From contig WIUZ02000003.1 in assembly GCA_015956445.1 (NCBI GenBank), positions 2,108,001 to 2,172,000 of the forward strand: DNA of 64,000 bases, in the 5' to 3' direction. The DNA comes from Thelephora terrestris (taxonomy: Eukaryota; Basidiomycota; Agaricomycetes; Thelephorales; Thelephoraceae). The stretch's first letter is position 1, and the number at the start of each line of letters is the position of its first letter. The translations under genes and the position numbers were made by a program. This document shows, piece by piece, positions 11,046 to 22,305 of the stretch. The notes beneath the pieces are model-generated. The model did not search any database. It was not told the origin of the DNA and saw nothing but the letters and a program-made list of their open reading frames with translations.

Positions 11046-12712
11046 AGGATGGCTGAGTGGCCTTTAGGCGGGGCTGTTAATGAATATTTACGAGATACTT
11101 TTGGATCCTAGTCCTAGCGCGTCAGCAGTCAGGAGCTCACAGACAGTCGACATCAATCGGCAAGCGCCGTTTTCTCTCCGTAGACCCACAGCTTCCGGAA
11201 TTTCTGGCCCATATCTCCAGAGCAGATGGAACCGTAGACAGCGGTTGCCACAACGATAAAAAGCACACCAACGGCACCAACAAAGATCGAGGTTATTTCG
11301 CCGGAGACAGGACAGTGGACGGTGGAACACAGAGCAAACATAAGCCCAGTAGTGAGGAAGACAGAGCGGGAGGGCGCGAGGGTTCATTTCGACCCTCGAG
11401 AACCCCCAACCCAAAGAAGCCCCAGTTCATTCTTCAGAAATCGACAAACTCAGTTCCATTGAGTACAGCCAAATGACTTGCTCGCCGTTCAATCGCATTG
11501 CACCAAATCACGCCATTGGCCTGTACGCAGAATGCATTGCCTGAGGCTTAGAAGCTTGAACGTTGGGAACACAGTCGTCATCACGACCTATTATGTGCGA
11601 CTGTGCTTTGCTGCTGTGACTTTTACGTCTCGATGAGATAAAGGTATTCTCTCGGATAGATGTCGGTGGTTGACAGACGCACATATTCTTTCCCCCGTTC
11701 CTCATCTTGTCAAACTGTTCAGCTAGTTCAGCAGCAGGGACGGTGATCATATCCAGAATTGGAGTGTGATCTCCAACGCCCAAGACTCAGCCTCTTGCAT
11801 GAGTAGCGCTTAGGGCGTTGGCACGCACCACCCAAGGTCGAACCAAACTGTAAAACGACCGTGAAACCATTTTAATTTTCATCTGAATCTGGATTGAACG
11901 GAGAACGAACAAACTCCGAGTCCTCTGCTGTCGTGGAGATAACAGTACCACGCGATGAAATTGTTGACAGTGGTCGCCAAGAAACTGATACAGCAGATGC
12001 ACAATATACCGCTGGCTGTTGGGGTACAGAAGAGTCACAAGGTCGTTTGAACGGCTCGCGTGAGGATCCACAATACACGGGGCAGAAGAATGGCGTTCAC
12101 GGTTCTTCGAAGTTCGGAAATGGGGTGGCCCTAGAGTCCGTTGAGTCCGTTCAATCGCCCGATCTTTAGCGCTTTGGCCCCCGCGACTGCCCCGCCCTCC
12201 GACGCAGTTGCAAGAGGCTGACCTCAGCCAGAGTGGAAACCATCCCTCACCGGCTCGCCGACGGGGGTCAGAGTATATTCTGTGGTAAATACTAATGCTT
12301 GGATAACGTATGTAGCGAGCGCTCAGGCTTGCAAAGTGCTGTGTCGAAAACAATGTAACGAGAAGAGTGGCGAGATGATTGGTTGAGCGAGTGAATGTAC
12401 TTGAGACGAAATTACGATTATCCACAAGAAACGAGGGTAGGTCGATTAAAATTTCGAGAAAGCGAGTGAAGAACTGAGGGAGAGTTGCACATGGACAAAA
12501 TGTTGGATGTATCGTGAGTTTCAACCGACACTCCGAAGCAGCAAACGAGTCACCCAGGGGTGGATAGAAACCGAGAATTTACAAAGATGATGAATGCAAG
12601 GAGTGTGCTGGAGTGGTAGAACGAAATCATGGACGTGCAGTCCTGAAGGAGGGGTGTGTTTGAACAGGTGACGCAGTGACACGGCGCAATTTAAGGTAGG
12701 GCAAGAAAGTCC
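11046..12712. other. Gene-poor stretch with weak coding candidates
   Basis: Three frames deserve mention but not a gene call. Minus strand 11153-11341 encodes a hydrophobic segment (FVGAVGVLFIVVATAVYG) followed by a basic tail, with normal codon use; it could be the last exon of a small membrane protein. Minus strand 11508-11783 starts with VPAAELAEQFDKMRNGG, which reads like coding sequence, but I cannot place it. Plus strand 11894-12169 is an acidic 91-residue frame. The 245-residue minus-strand frame 11787-12524 overlaps it and has the composition of an antisense shadow. Confidence 0.3.
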
Positions 12713-15700
12713 TCATCGATAGGATTGGGAAGTACGGGGCCGGTGACTTGAGGAGATCGTCGCCGCTTTCCCCAGCCCTCCCCCAAGCCCCAGATCTGAG
12801 TTCGTTCTGAGCTCGAACCCACTCAACAACGAAGACCCGGGACCTCTTGGTAAATTTTGTGGAACGCTAGGGAACGCGTCGAAAAGTTCCGTCGAATCGA
12901 AGAAGGAAGAAGTGTCGGGTGTGGAAGGGGTAAGCGGAATGGACGGGAGAGTCCTCAGGTTCGCCGATAGGTAGTCTGTAGAATTCGGGTTGTTCAGGGG
13001 TGTCCTCGTCACATCCTCGTTCCCGAAGAAGGGGAGTTCGATCCGTGGGGCTTGGCTAGTCGAAGTACCGTACCTGTCGTTCGCCTTACTTGTGCCTCGC
13101 TGGCTGTCACGAGAAGTTTTTCTGCTAGAGACAGTGTTGGCCCTCATCGGACTCAAATAATCGCTTGAGGAAGACCCTATGACAAAGCAAGTCAGCGAAT
13201 GGTTGGAATCATGAGGGTGCTGCAGCCACTACCTTGAGAGCTGTCCAGGAACCCCGACTTGGACTTCCCGACTCGACTGATCAACCGATCCGCAAACGAA
13301 GAAGCTCTCCCCAGCACATCCCTCCTCCTGGGAGGGGAGCCCCACTCGCTTCCGCTACCCTGGCTGATCTGACTCCGGCTCCCAGGACTTCCAATCCCAG
13401 AGCCGACTCTCCCGCTCTCACCGCTCCCAGTATCCTGCGGAGTCATAGGCTCGATTGAAACCGTCGTCGGACTGTCGAAGGACACACTCGTATCCGAGCT
13501 CAAACTCGGTCTGCTTAATGACCTGAGCGAATTCGTGCTCGCGCTGGCCAAAGACCGGAGCCTCGACGACAGTTTCCTGGCCCTCGGCATGGGGTCTTTG
13601 TCCTTCTCCTTTGCAGACTTCTCCGATTTCCTCGACTTGTATGAAGGAGCCAGAGACTTCCGATCGACCTCTTCCTGAGGACCACTCTTCCTCGACCGGA
13701 ATTGTGGAAGGAATGGAGGGATTCGCGGGGCAGAGGATAATCCGGAGTTCGAACTCCCATCGTCGTAAACCAGATCTGGTACAGGGGGAAGGTGGCCCGG
13801 GGTGGTCACCGAACTCGATACAAGCGTAGGGGTCGAGGCTGACTTGACCTTGTTGATATCAGACCTCAACATTGACCGCGGCGGTTCCAGAACGGAATGT
13901 TCTGCTGGGCCTGGTCTGTTCAGTCCTACGCCGCCGAGATCACCCACGCCCGACAGCTGAGCTTCCAAAATAGCCGCGTGTTGGACAAGGAATGCCAAGT
14001 CCGACGAAGGAGAAGCAGGGGTCGCAGGTTCGGCAAACGGACCCTGTTTCTTCTTCGGGGTCATAGACGAGTTTGCAGGATGGGATGGTTTAGGTGTCAC
14101 AGAATCAACCCTATCAGGAACGGAGGTCTGGACAGTGTTTCTCTGGTGGACAACCGCAGAGAAGGACCGTCGGCTGGGAGGAGGCAACAAAGTATCCCTA
14201 AAGCTTGTAGGAACAGTGTGATTCGTGTACAGCTTCTTGCGAATCCTGGGAGGGGATACCTGAGTGTCGTCGCCCTCAGGTGATGGGAGAGTCTCTTCTG
14301 GTAGGGGAGGCGTCTGCATGCGGAATGCGGTGGTGGTTGGGGAAGGGGAAGGCATTGCAACAAAGAGCGTGGGACTCGCAGGGCTTATCACCTCTGACTG
14401 GGCTATCACAATCTCAGCCTGACTAGCGTCAAGGGCAAGACTTTCATCCGCGGTTAAACTGATGTTGGGATCTGATGGTGTCGAGGGAACGCTTTTCGTC
14501 GCCATGACGGGGAAATCAATTGGTGGTTGCAGCGTTGGCGGAGGAGACACAAACGCCCGGTGCACTGATTGAGGCACCGCCACCTCTTTAACGATCGATC
14601 GTGGGGGCAACTCATCGTCCTTCGGAAGAGGAAGGACGAATAGATCGTCGTCGGGGTCTGATCCGCTTTGATAGTTGATTCCCGAGTCACTCAGATCCGA
14701 GGTAGATGTAGAGGCAGACGAAGAGGGCCTTGGGGTTTCCGGCGGCGTCTGTAATTCTGAGGGGGCATTTTCTATGGGAGAAGAATTTGTAGGTGAAGGT
14801 TGGGACGCGAGGGTAGGAGGAGTGTAAGTTTTCTCAGGTCTGAGTGCGTCGTCAGACTCTCGAACAACGTCGGGCGATGGAAAAAGCTCTTCGGAAGGTT
14901 CGAGGAGGGTCTCCTCATCCTTGTCAAAGGCGGGAAGAGGGTCTGCTGGTAGTCCGGGAGTGGAAGGCGTGGGGCTCCGGGGTGACGTCGGAGGAGATGC
15001 AGCCGCACAATCCGCGACAGATGCTAACGGAGGGTTTGTCTTTGACACCTCAGGAGCGTGATCCAAGAGTTGAGTGTACACGTCCGCATCAATAGATTGG
15101 CTATCTTCTGTCATGTCATCTTCGGCGACGTCCACCACCAGAATGGGCTCTGGGGAGAGTTCAGGAACGGTTTCAGCCGTCATTTTTTGGGACGGGTCGG
15201 TTGGAGGGGGAAGGTATGCAGTGGAAGGGGGAGACTGGACATCCGGCGTTGGTTCAGTGGGTAGTGAAAGCTCCAGAGGCAGCTCTGTAGGAGGTTGAAC
15301 CTCAGGCCCCTTCGGGTCGTCGTCTGCTTGTGAGTCTGGTATTGGCTCCGCTTCCGGTCGAGGAGACCCCCAAACCGACGAAGACAGAGGTACGTCCTCG
15401 TCAAGTTGTTCCAACGCCATCTCCGGGTCCGGTGTCAAAGCCCTCGTGATCCCATAGCTTGCCTGGAAATCCGAAACGACCCTCCTCTGGAACTTATCCG
15501 GAATGGCAATCCTTCCTGGAAGCTTGTCGCTGGCGGTAAGCTCCGGGGATGGTAACGACTGTGGCGTCAAAGTTGGAGAATAAAGCGAAAGTGATGTTTG
15601 AGGACGATCCAACCCATACAACCCTCCAAACTCGTCCACTTCCGACAACTCTGCCCCACCTTCCCCATCATACGCCGTGAGCGTGGGCGAGGTCAAGTTG

Positions 15701-16266
15701 GAATACGACGTGAACCTTCGATGATTGCTTCCCAGACTCTGGCTTTCTCCCCGGTTGTGTCGGTGGGCGGAGTTCTTCGCGATGGGCTTCACTGTCAAGT
15801 GAGATTTGGAAGTCATGCCCAGACCATCAGTTGGCAACGCGGCCGGCCTATTGAGTCCTGGCACGCGATTTCCCAGCATTTCGCCTTTCCTCCTCGAGAC
15901 GTCGTCCTCGTGGTGAGGCATGGGGCCCATGCCGAAACTACCTCTGGGGATGGGCGTCCCACCAGCTGCCTCGAACCTCGCGATTTTGTCTCGTAGCGAA
16001 ACTTTCGCGTTGTTGTTTCCATTAGTGTTGGGTTGCGTAGCGGAGAGAGAGGGTTCGGGGGAAGGGGAGGTTGCGCTTGGGTTCGGAGAGGTGGAAGGTG
16101 AGCCGCCCTGTTGATTCAGTCGCTGTAATGCGGCGATTCGATCCTTGAGGTTTTTGTGAGTTGGCAGCCTTGACCCCGTCGTATTTGTGGACCTATATGC
16201 GGGTAATATTGAGGTTAGACTAGTCTGACAGACGAGTACAAGGTGACAATCAAAGTAGGCTTACAT
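12713..16266 (-). CDS. Large disordered Ser/Pro-rich conserved protein
   Basis: I model three exons: two bases at 16265-16266, then 13233-16192, then 12713-13176. The introns are 72 and 56 nt and the sum is 3,426 nt (1,141 residues). The frame stays open upstream of the internal ATGs and contains two short helical blocks typical of conserved basidiomycete proteins: KNLKDRIAALQRL near the start and VSLRDKIARFEAAGGTPIPRGSFG about 50 residues later. The rest is mostly low-complexity Ser, Pro, Thr and acidic sequence, likely unstructured, with a basic Ser-rich segment (RARKLSSRLRSLASASTNSLRSL) near residue 860. The initiation ATG appears only after splicing (AT|G); use of a later in-frame Met is possible. 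I do not recognise a function; a scaffold or cortical protein is only a guess. Confidence 0.7.
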
Positions 16267-16606
16267 GGCAGGGTGCTTAGGCGGGGAAGTTGGCAGGAAT
16301 GATGGGGGGTGTGAGTTGGTCGACCTGGCGCGGTGAGAGTGTTTCCGTCTTCGCCTTCAATCCTGGTAACGGGCAACACCCCAACGACCTGCGCCACTCG
16401 CTGTTGATATCCGTCTGGGCGAAGGAAAAAGAAACGTCCAGAGAAGGAACAAACAAGTGACAGTACTCGGATTTTACACTCAATCCCCGAATGCAAAATC
16501 GTGGGAAATCACCATCACCCATCAAAATTAGGCGAGCAGGCGCGCTCAAAGCCAGGGAACTACATATTTGAGTACAAAAAGCCACCTTCCCTGAAATCGA
16601 CCTGGC

Positions 16607-18806
16607 CTACTCGTAGTCGTCGTCTGTCACGTATTCCTCGTACAAGTCGGACTTGCGTCGCTTTGCAGGAGGCTGTCTCGACGACCGCATCCGATACCGA
16701 CTTTCACCTTCCTCCTCCTCATCCTCGTCACTCTCGTGCCTATGCCTCTCAGATTCCGAAAGCTCCATATCAGATTCTTCTTCCTTGGGGTAAACATCCG
16801 AAATGTTGAACTTCTCGACGTTGTTTGTCTCTGGTGGGGGAGGGGGAGGTTGGGGTCGTGGAACGCCGAGCATATCTTGGAGTACGCCGGAGTCATAAAC
16901 CTCCTGAACCAGCTTCCGGTGGTTTATCGTCTGTCAAAGGCTCAGTAACCAGCCCGTATTGAAGACCGATACCAAGACAAACCTCTTGTGGAATACCCAA
17001 GATGCTCGAGAGGATGCTCAAGTCTTCGGGTGCCGTCCGTGATCTGAGTCTCGTGTACCGACCCTCCCTACGCGAGTTCATCAATCCGGCGTGCAAAAAC
17101 GCAGTGGACGTCAGAATAGTGTAGGCACCCGCAAACGTCGTTCGCACTTTCACAATCATATAGGTACCCTTCGAGACGTCGTTCGCTACGAAGCTAGACG
17201 TTAACAAGTGGAGAGATGCCGTGCGTTGCACAACGCACACACGTCATTGGGGTCCTCGATGGAAAGTAGGTGAGGCCTGCCTGGATCCTGCCATCCTCTC
17301 CTCGCCTTGGAAAAATACGATCCACCGTTCCGAATTGAGATTCCAACTTCGTGATAGTTGAAATAGCATCCGTAGAGCTCGAAAAATTCCACCATCAGGA
17401 CACCCAAGTTCTTCGATGGGTCGATCTCCCCTCTTCGAATCTTCGGATGCATCTGCAAGAATGAAGCGGCGAGGCAGACGATACTGTAACTCCCCAGCCC
17501 GCCACTGAACACCTCGTTCATCGACCGCTGACACAAGAATGCCTTGATGATCAGCACAAGCGCACGGAGGGCCGGCAGTTCCTTGAGAAACCCCTGGACC
17601 ATCTGTCCAGCGTAAACGCCATTGATGTGGTTGATGCTGATGTCGACAGAAAGGTGGCCGTGGTTTGTAACGAATTTGATTATGGGGACTTTGGCTTTCG
17701 CGATAATCGTCACGTTACTCGTGATCCCTGCACGCTTCATCGTGTTCGCCAGTGCGCGGAGGACCGTGACTTTATTCGTGTATGCCATACTCTCGGATTG
17801 GATGACCAAGTCTAAATCACTGCGATTGAGTTTGAGTGAACTATCCAGATACAATGATAGAGAAGCGGAAAAAATCACCCTGAAGGCAGGTAAAGTTTCG
17901 TCTCGAAACTCCCAAACGGTAGGACCTTGGCGTCTGGGAAGTTCCTCACTACAGCCCTAGTGATCAGATTCACGATCAACTCGCGAACTCCGTCTTCGGC
18001 CTTGGTGGGAGAAACATATTCAACAAAGGCCTCAACCTCCTTCAGCAGTCTACGGCCTACATCAGCCGCGGTCCCAACGAACATAAAGCAGGAGACACGT
18101 ACAACTCTGGAACGTTCGTGCACTTATCCCAATCCACGTTGGCAATCCAAGGAGCGTAACGAGGAACATTTCTCATCCGCTGTCTCTTCTCTCCGTCCCC
18201 GTCTCGGTCTCTACGATGATCCCCGTCCCTCCTTCTATCCCGGTCGTGCTGTCGGTCGTCTCGGGATATCTCTCCGGATTTCCTCTTCTTGCCCCTCTTC
18301 TCGACATCTACACTCTCTTTCCCTTGATCCCATTCCCGTATAGGCATGGCAGCGGTTTCTTCATCCGAGTCAGAGAAAGGAAATGCGATGAACTCTTCCC
18401 CACCACAGAACGACGCCGTGGCAGTGGAATCTGACCGTTTCGGGGTCATTGTACGGGTAGGTTGAGAAGGTGGGATAGGAGGGGATGTAGCACCCGATCC
18501 ATTTCTCTTGGGTTTTAACTCGGACACAGGAACAGGGGTAGAAGGCTGGCTGGGAAGCGTAGGGGTACCAATCACGTTCAAAATTTGTTCGGGTTCCGAC
18601 TCTCCAGCTTGTCCTATAGAGCTCGAGGACGAACTAGCCTGGGAGGTGAGATCTGTGATTGATGGGTTGGTGCCAGAGTTAAATTTTGCGTTCGAGTCGT
18701 TCTCGTCCGGAGGTAGGTTCAAATTTAAGCTCGGCCCGGGGGTACCTGGTTTTGAGCCGGACGTGACGGGTCGTGGTTTAGTTTTCTTCCTCTTCGTCGT
18801 GGTCAT
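16607..18806 (-). CDS. TRF4: Trf4/5-type non-canonical poly(A) polymerase
   Basis: There are five exons: 18103-18806, 17879-18049, 17241-17819, 16983-17193 and 16607-16930. They sum to 1,989 nt, giving 662 residues. In the family this enzyme adds short poly(A) tails to nuclear RNAs marked for exosome decay, as the catalytic subunit of the TRAMP complex (S. cerevisiae Pap2/Trf4, S. pombe Cid14). The nucleotidyltransferase signature is clear: FGSFETKLYLPSG followed by DLDLVI near residues 282-298, with a second-strand acid in HLSVDISIN. The PAP-associated part includes KNLGVLMVEFFELYG and the nucleotide-recognition block ISIRNGGSYF. The N-terminal ~200 residues are Ser/Pro-rich and end in an Arg/Asp repeat region. 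The C terminus is acidic with a basic PAKRRK patch. ATG 18806 is the first Met of the open frame. Neighbours give no functional hint. Confidence 0.88.
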
Positions 18807-19782
18807 CAAGGATCGGAAATCCTCCACCCGGGGATGGAGATAGGATGTGAATGCGTCGAAGAAGCGAGGCGCCTACAACTGCAAGCCACGCCACCGCGCC
18901 CGATCAGATTGCACATCCGCCAGCGGGAACAGGCATAGCCTGGTATACTAAAGCCGTTTCTTCCTCCCACAAGACTTGCGTAGCCCAAGTTTCCAGTGGT
19001 GACTGCTTGCCTTGCCAGCAGTCGACCGTGTTGCTAGAAGCGGTCGCCTACCTACCCGGTTCGCTTGTGAATTCACTGTTTACCACAAGCCATGCACGAA
19101 TGTTTGATCCCCAACCGCTTCACCTTCGAAACAAGAGCCGTTCGTGGAGATGGAGACATCAGGCTCTCCTCGGCTGGGACACGATGGACCTGGACTTCGC
19201 TTGTCCATTCTACAGCGAATCATGAAACAGTAAAAACTAACTCCAGACTATGCACCACCCCTTCCAAGCATGTGGACGTCGTGTTACTGAGGTCGTGAAA
19301 GCTGATCGAAAGCGGCTACTACCGTCTTCGACACCTCCCGGTCCAGAACGATGGGTGGCTCGAGATCCAATCTCGTACCAGGATATAAATCTAGATGAAG
19401 AGATGCACGAACTTCTGGCCCACCATGCGAAATGCGAAGGGTAATTTTCGGTGCGTTTCACCCATCCTGTGCCTAATCAACCCTGGAAGGTCCGCTGCGT
19501 GCGCCCAACTGGATGGCGAGAACGATGGCTTCCTTCTCGAAAACCCGGTCGACGCTGCAAAAATCCCCGTGCGCTCGCGCTTACCATGCACGACAAATAT
19601 TGCTCGGCAACTGACATGGGTCTGCAATGACCTGCTTTCCGCCGCACCGCCGCAATGCCCATGGACAACATGGGGTTTGTCATCTTCATCATATATAGCA
19701 GCTGATGCGGTCTGGATGGATCTTCTCATTTTCCCACTCCCCTTTCAAAGCGCCTTAGTTCACGGGTATCCTATCCTTCACG
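18807..19782. other. Intergenic stretch between TRF4-like and zinc-ribbon genes
   Basis: This probably holds the divergent promoters of the two flanking genes. The plus-strand frame 19250-19444 contains a segment (GPERWVARDPISYQDINLDEEMHELL) that reads like coding sequence, but its start is unsupported and I find no partner exon. It may be an exon of an unrecognised small gene. The remaining frames overlap antisense ones. Confidence 0.3.
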
Positions 19783-20369
19783 ATGTCTCCCTCGCCCAGC
19801 CCCACCCCCGCAGGTAAAGGACCTCATGACGACAGAGCTTCACCGGTCGTACGAGAGGTCAAGCCTCCCCAAGGCCGGTCAGCAGATCGGCATCTGCCAG
19901 GCACATCTACCCACGTCCTAGATCAGGCGCAAACGGACAATCCAGCCGCGCACCAGCCAGCCGATACCGCGGAGTCGCCCAACCCCCGGTTGAAATTTGT
20001 GCCCGCTGTTCCCACGAGTCCAGGCAATCCACTCTCAGGGCGCACACGAAATAAATACCTGTCAGTCAACCCCCCACCAGTCAAACCTGCCAACACCCCT
20101 GTCCCTAGCAGCCCGTCGAGCTCAGGGCTTCAAGGCGTTCAACCAAGCGGCCAACCAGACTCATCGAAACACTTACTTTTCAACAACCAAACCCGGTGTA
20201 GGCAATGCAAACAACCAATGAACAAAGTGAGAGACCTCCTTCACATTCATCCATCTGCTCCTTGCTGATCGTCGGGCGCTGGAATTTGGTAAAGGAGGGG
20301 ACTTGCCCAAATTGCAATCAAGGTGGACCACCAAAAGGTTGGGCGGGGACCGATGGACGGACTGGGTAA
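19783..20369 (+). CDS. Small Pro/Ser-rich protein with C-terminal zinc ribbon
   Basis: Two exons, 19783-20226 and 20295-20369, join over a 68-nt GT..AG intron and give 172 residues. The first ~135 residues are Pro/Ser-rich, contain repeated SP and TP pairs and are probably disordered. Splicing brings together CRQC (end of exon 1) and CPNC (start of exon 2) with nine residues between them, making a compact CxxC-9-CxxC motif that could hold one zinc ion. Unspliced, the frame loses the second CxxC, so the motif itself supports the intron. ATG 19783 is in good context and is the first Met. I do not recognise the family; a DNA, RNA or protein-binding role would be a guess. Confidence 0.6.
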
Positions 20370-21712
20370 CGGATCCAGTATCTGTGTAGGTGAAATCTGT
20401 TAGCAGGAATTTTGTCTGTCAGTAGTAAGCATACCGTAATTTAAAGTTTCGATCAAATGTTGTGGCGGAGGCTTGTGGCACTTGCGGCGGAGAACTTTTC
20501 AATCGCCCTGCACTTCACAACGTGAAAGTTCGGATGTAGAACTAATCTTCCGCAAACACGTCTTAAAAACCGAAACCTCGACTTTACGAAAGGTACTATG
20601 CGTTCAGGTTTTCGCCTGTGTGGAATTCGACGGGATCCTGGGGCGTCCAGCAAATTAGAACGCCTGATTTTCAGCACAACTTGTACGGCTGAGCTCGCGG
20701 ACATCGTCATTTATTCCATATGAACTGGGTCAGGCGGATCTCCTCACCCCTTCCTCACCCCCTCGAATGCTCTTTCCCGATGTGGTGATGTGGTTGCAGA
20801 GATAAGCCGCTTACGGCTTGAATCCCAGGTAAGACCTGTTCGGCGCAGATTTCGGGCACTTGTGTGGCCACCCTTTTCACCACCACGACCCCTTACGATA
20901 ATTTCATCGGTCGCACACGACCGCAGTCCAAACCTTCCATCGACTTTGGGTTGCCGACTCACCTCTGTTCTGGTCGCATCGTATCAAACGTTCTACTAGT
21001 ACGACACTCGATGGTTGGGAAATGTGGCTACACGGCCCGAGTCATCAAAATCAAGTCGTCTTTATTCACCGGCGATGGGGGACGTCTTTGATAAGGAGGT
21101 GGGACTTGTCAAAAGAAGATTGCCAGTGCCCGCTTTACGGAATCGCTGACCAGCCCTCTTGCACTGATCATAAATGACAAACGCTCGTGGGCCACGATGT
21201 TGTCGAAATCACAACGACCTCTCATGACATCGTAATGGCACAAATTCCACCTGAGAGACAGAGGTCCGGGTGTAGCCACAACTTGAATTAGACGCTGATA
21301 GCAAACCACCCTCCAATAACACCACCACAACAGTTCGTTCAGAGTAACCTCCCGGAAACCGTGGCTTATTTCGTTTCTCCAACTAACCGACAAAGCTTTC
21401 GTACCCACGTTTACAAGGCATTCTGATCAGTACTTCTCGCCACGCTAACAACAGGCCGTGTTATTCTGTGCGCGAGCACATTTGTGATCAATATCTACCT
21501 GCCCAGCTTCCGTGAACCATGTTCACAGTTGTCGTGCACGAGTGCAAATGGGCTTCTACCGTACTCCAAAATCTGGAGTTCTGTAACAAGCTAAGCTCAG
21601 CATTTCCCAAGGATACAAGCCGGATCATGGCTGTGGGCCGGGGCTCTCAGATCCCGGGATCTGGCTCCTTGCCGTGCGTGCTCCACTCCAATTGCCACCG
21701 TTCTCTACCTGG
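20370..21712. other. Intergenic stretch, no gene seen
   Basis: About 1.3 kb lies between the small zinc-ribbon gene and the MITE. Open frames are short and on both strands, without family resemblance. I noticed no repeat shared with other parts of the window. Confidence 0.4.
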
Positions 21713-21715
21713 TTA

Positions 21716-22126
21716 CAGCTGGTTGCGTTTCGATAGGCCTATTCCTACAAAATTAGGCCCCGCTTTTTTGTTCACGTTTTGATGGTATTGGAGCTCGGCA
21801 TCCTTGCATGACGCAGATGCGGGGGGTAGACGCGCGATGCCGGACCAATCACACGATGCTGGTTTAGGCCTTACATCATCACTCGCTCCCGTTTTCGTAC
21901 CCGTCCCAGGAAAATTCCAGTACTTGCCTGGCATTAATCACTAGCTGCTGACCACCCCAACTACCAAAAACAGAGCGAAAGAGATGAATTTATGACCCGC
22001 TGCAGACCGATGTGAAAACCGGCAGGTGCCATGATGCCGGAGTGCCGGCCCCAATACCATCAAAACGTGAACAAAAAAGCGGGGCCTAATTTTGTAGGAA
22101 TAGGCCTATCGAAACGCAACCAGCTG
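21716..22126. mobile_element. 411-bp MITE, 76-bp identical TIRs, TA target duplication
   Basis: The left terminus 21716-21791 and the right terminus 22051-22126 are exact reverse complements over 76 bases, starting CAGCTGGTTGCG. Both ends are flanked by TA (21714-21715 and 22127-22128), as for Tc1/mariner-type insertion. Inside the arms the palindrome continues imperfectly. The internal 260 bases hold no transposase frame, so the element is non-autonomous. It sits about 180 bp upstream of the F-box gene start, so it may lie in that promoter. The identical arms suggest recent activity or hairpin-based homogenisation. Confidence 0.82.
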
Positions 22127-22305
22127 TAAGCGACAACAGCCGTTTGCTGACATAGCACTCGCAGTCAATCGACTGACAGTCACTCCGTCACCAGCTTGCT
22201 GGTGAAATGGTGAAGGTTTGCACGTGGCATTCACGAAGCCAACTATCGCTAGGCGCTCAGGCCATCTCTTCCCCTCCAACCGCCACCTACTCCAACCCCA
22301 CGACA

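Noticed and set aside
11787-12524. 245-residue minus-strand open frame
   Set aside because: No family resemblance, composition of an antisense shadow, and it overlaps a more plausible acidic frame on the other strand.
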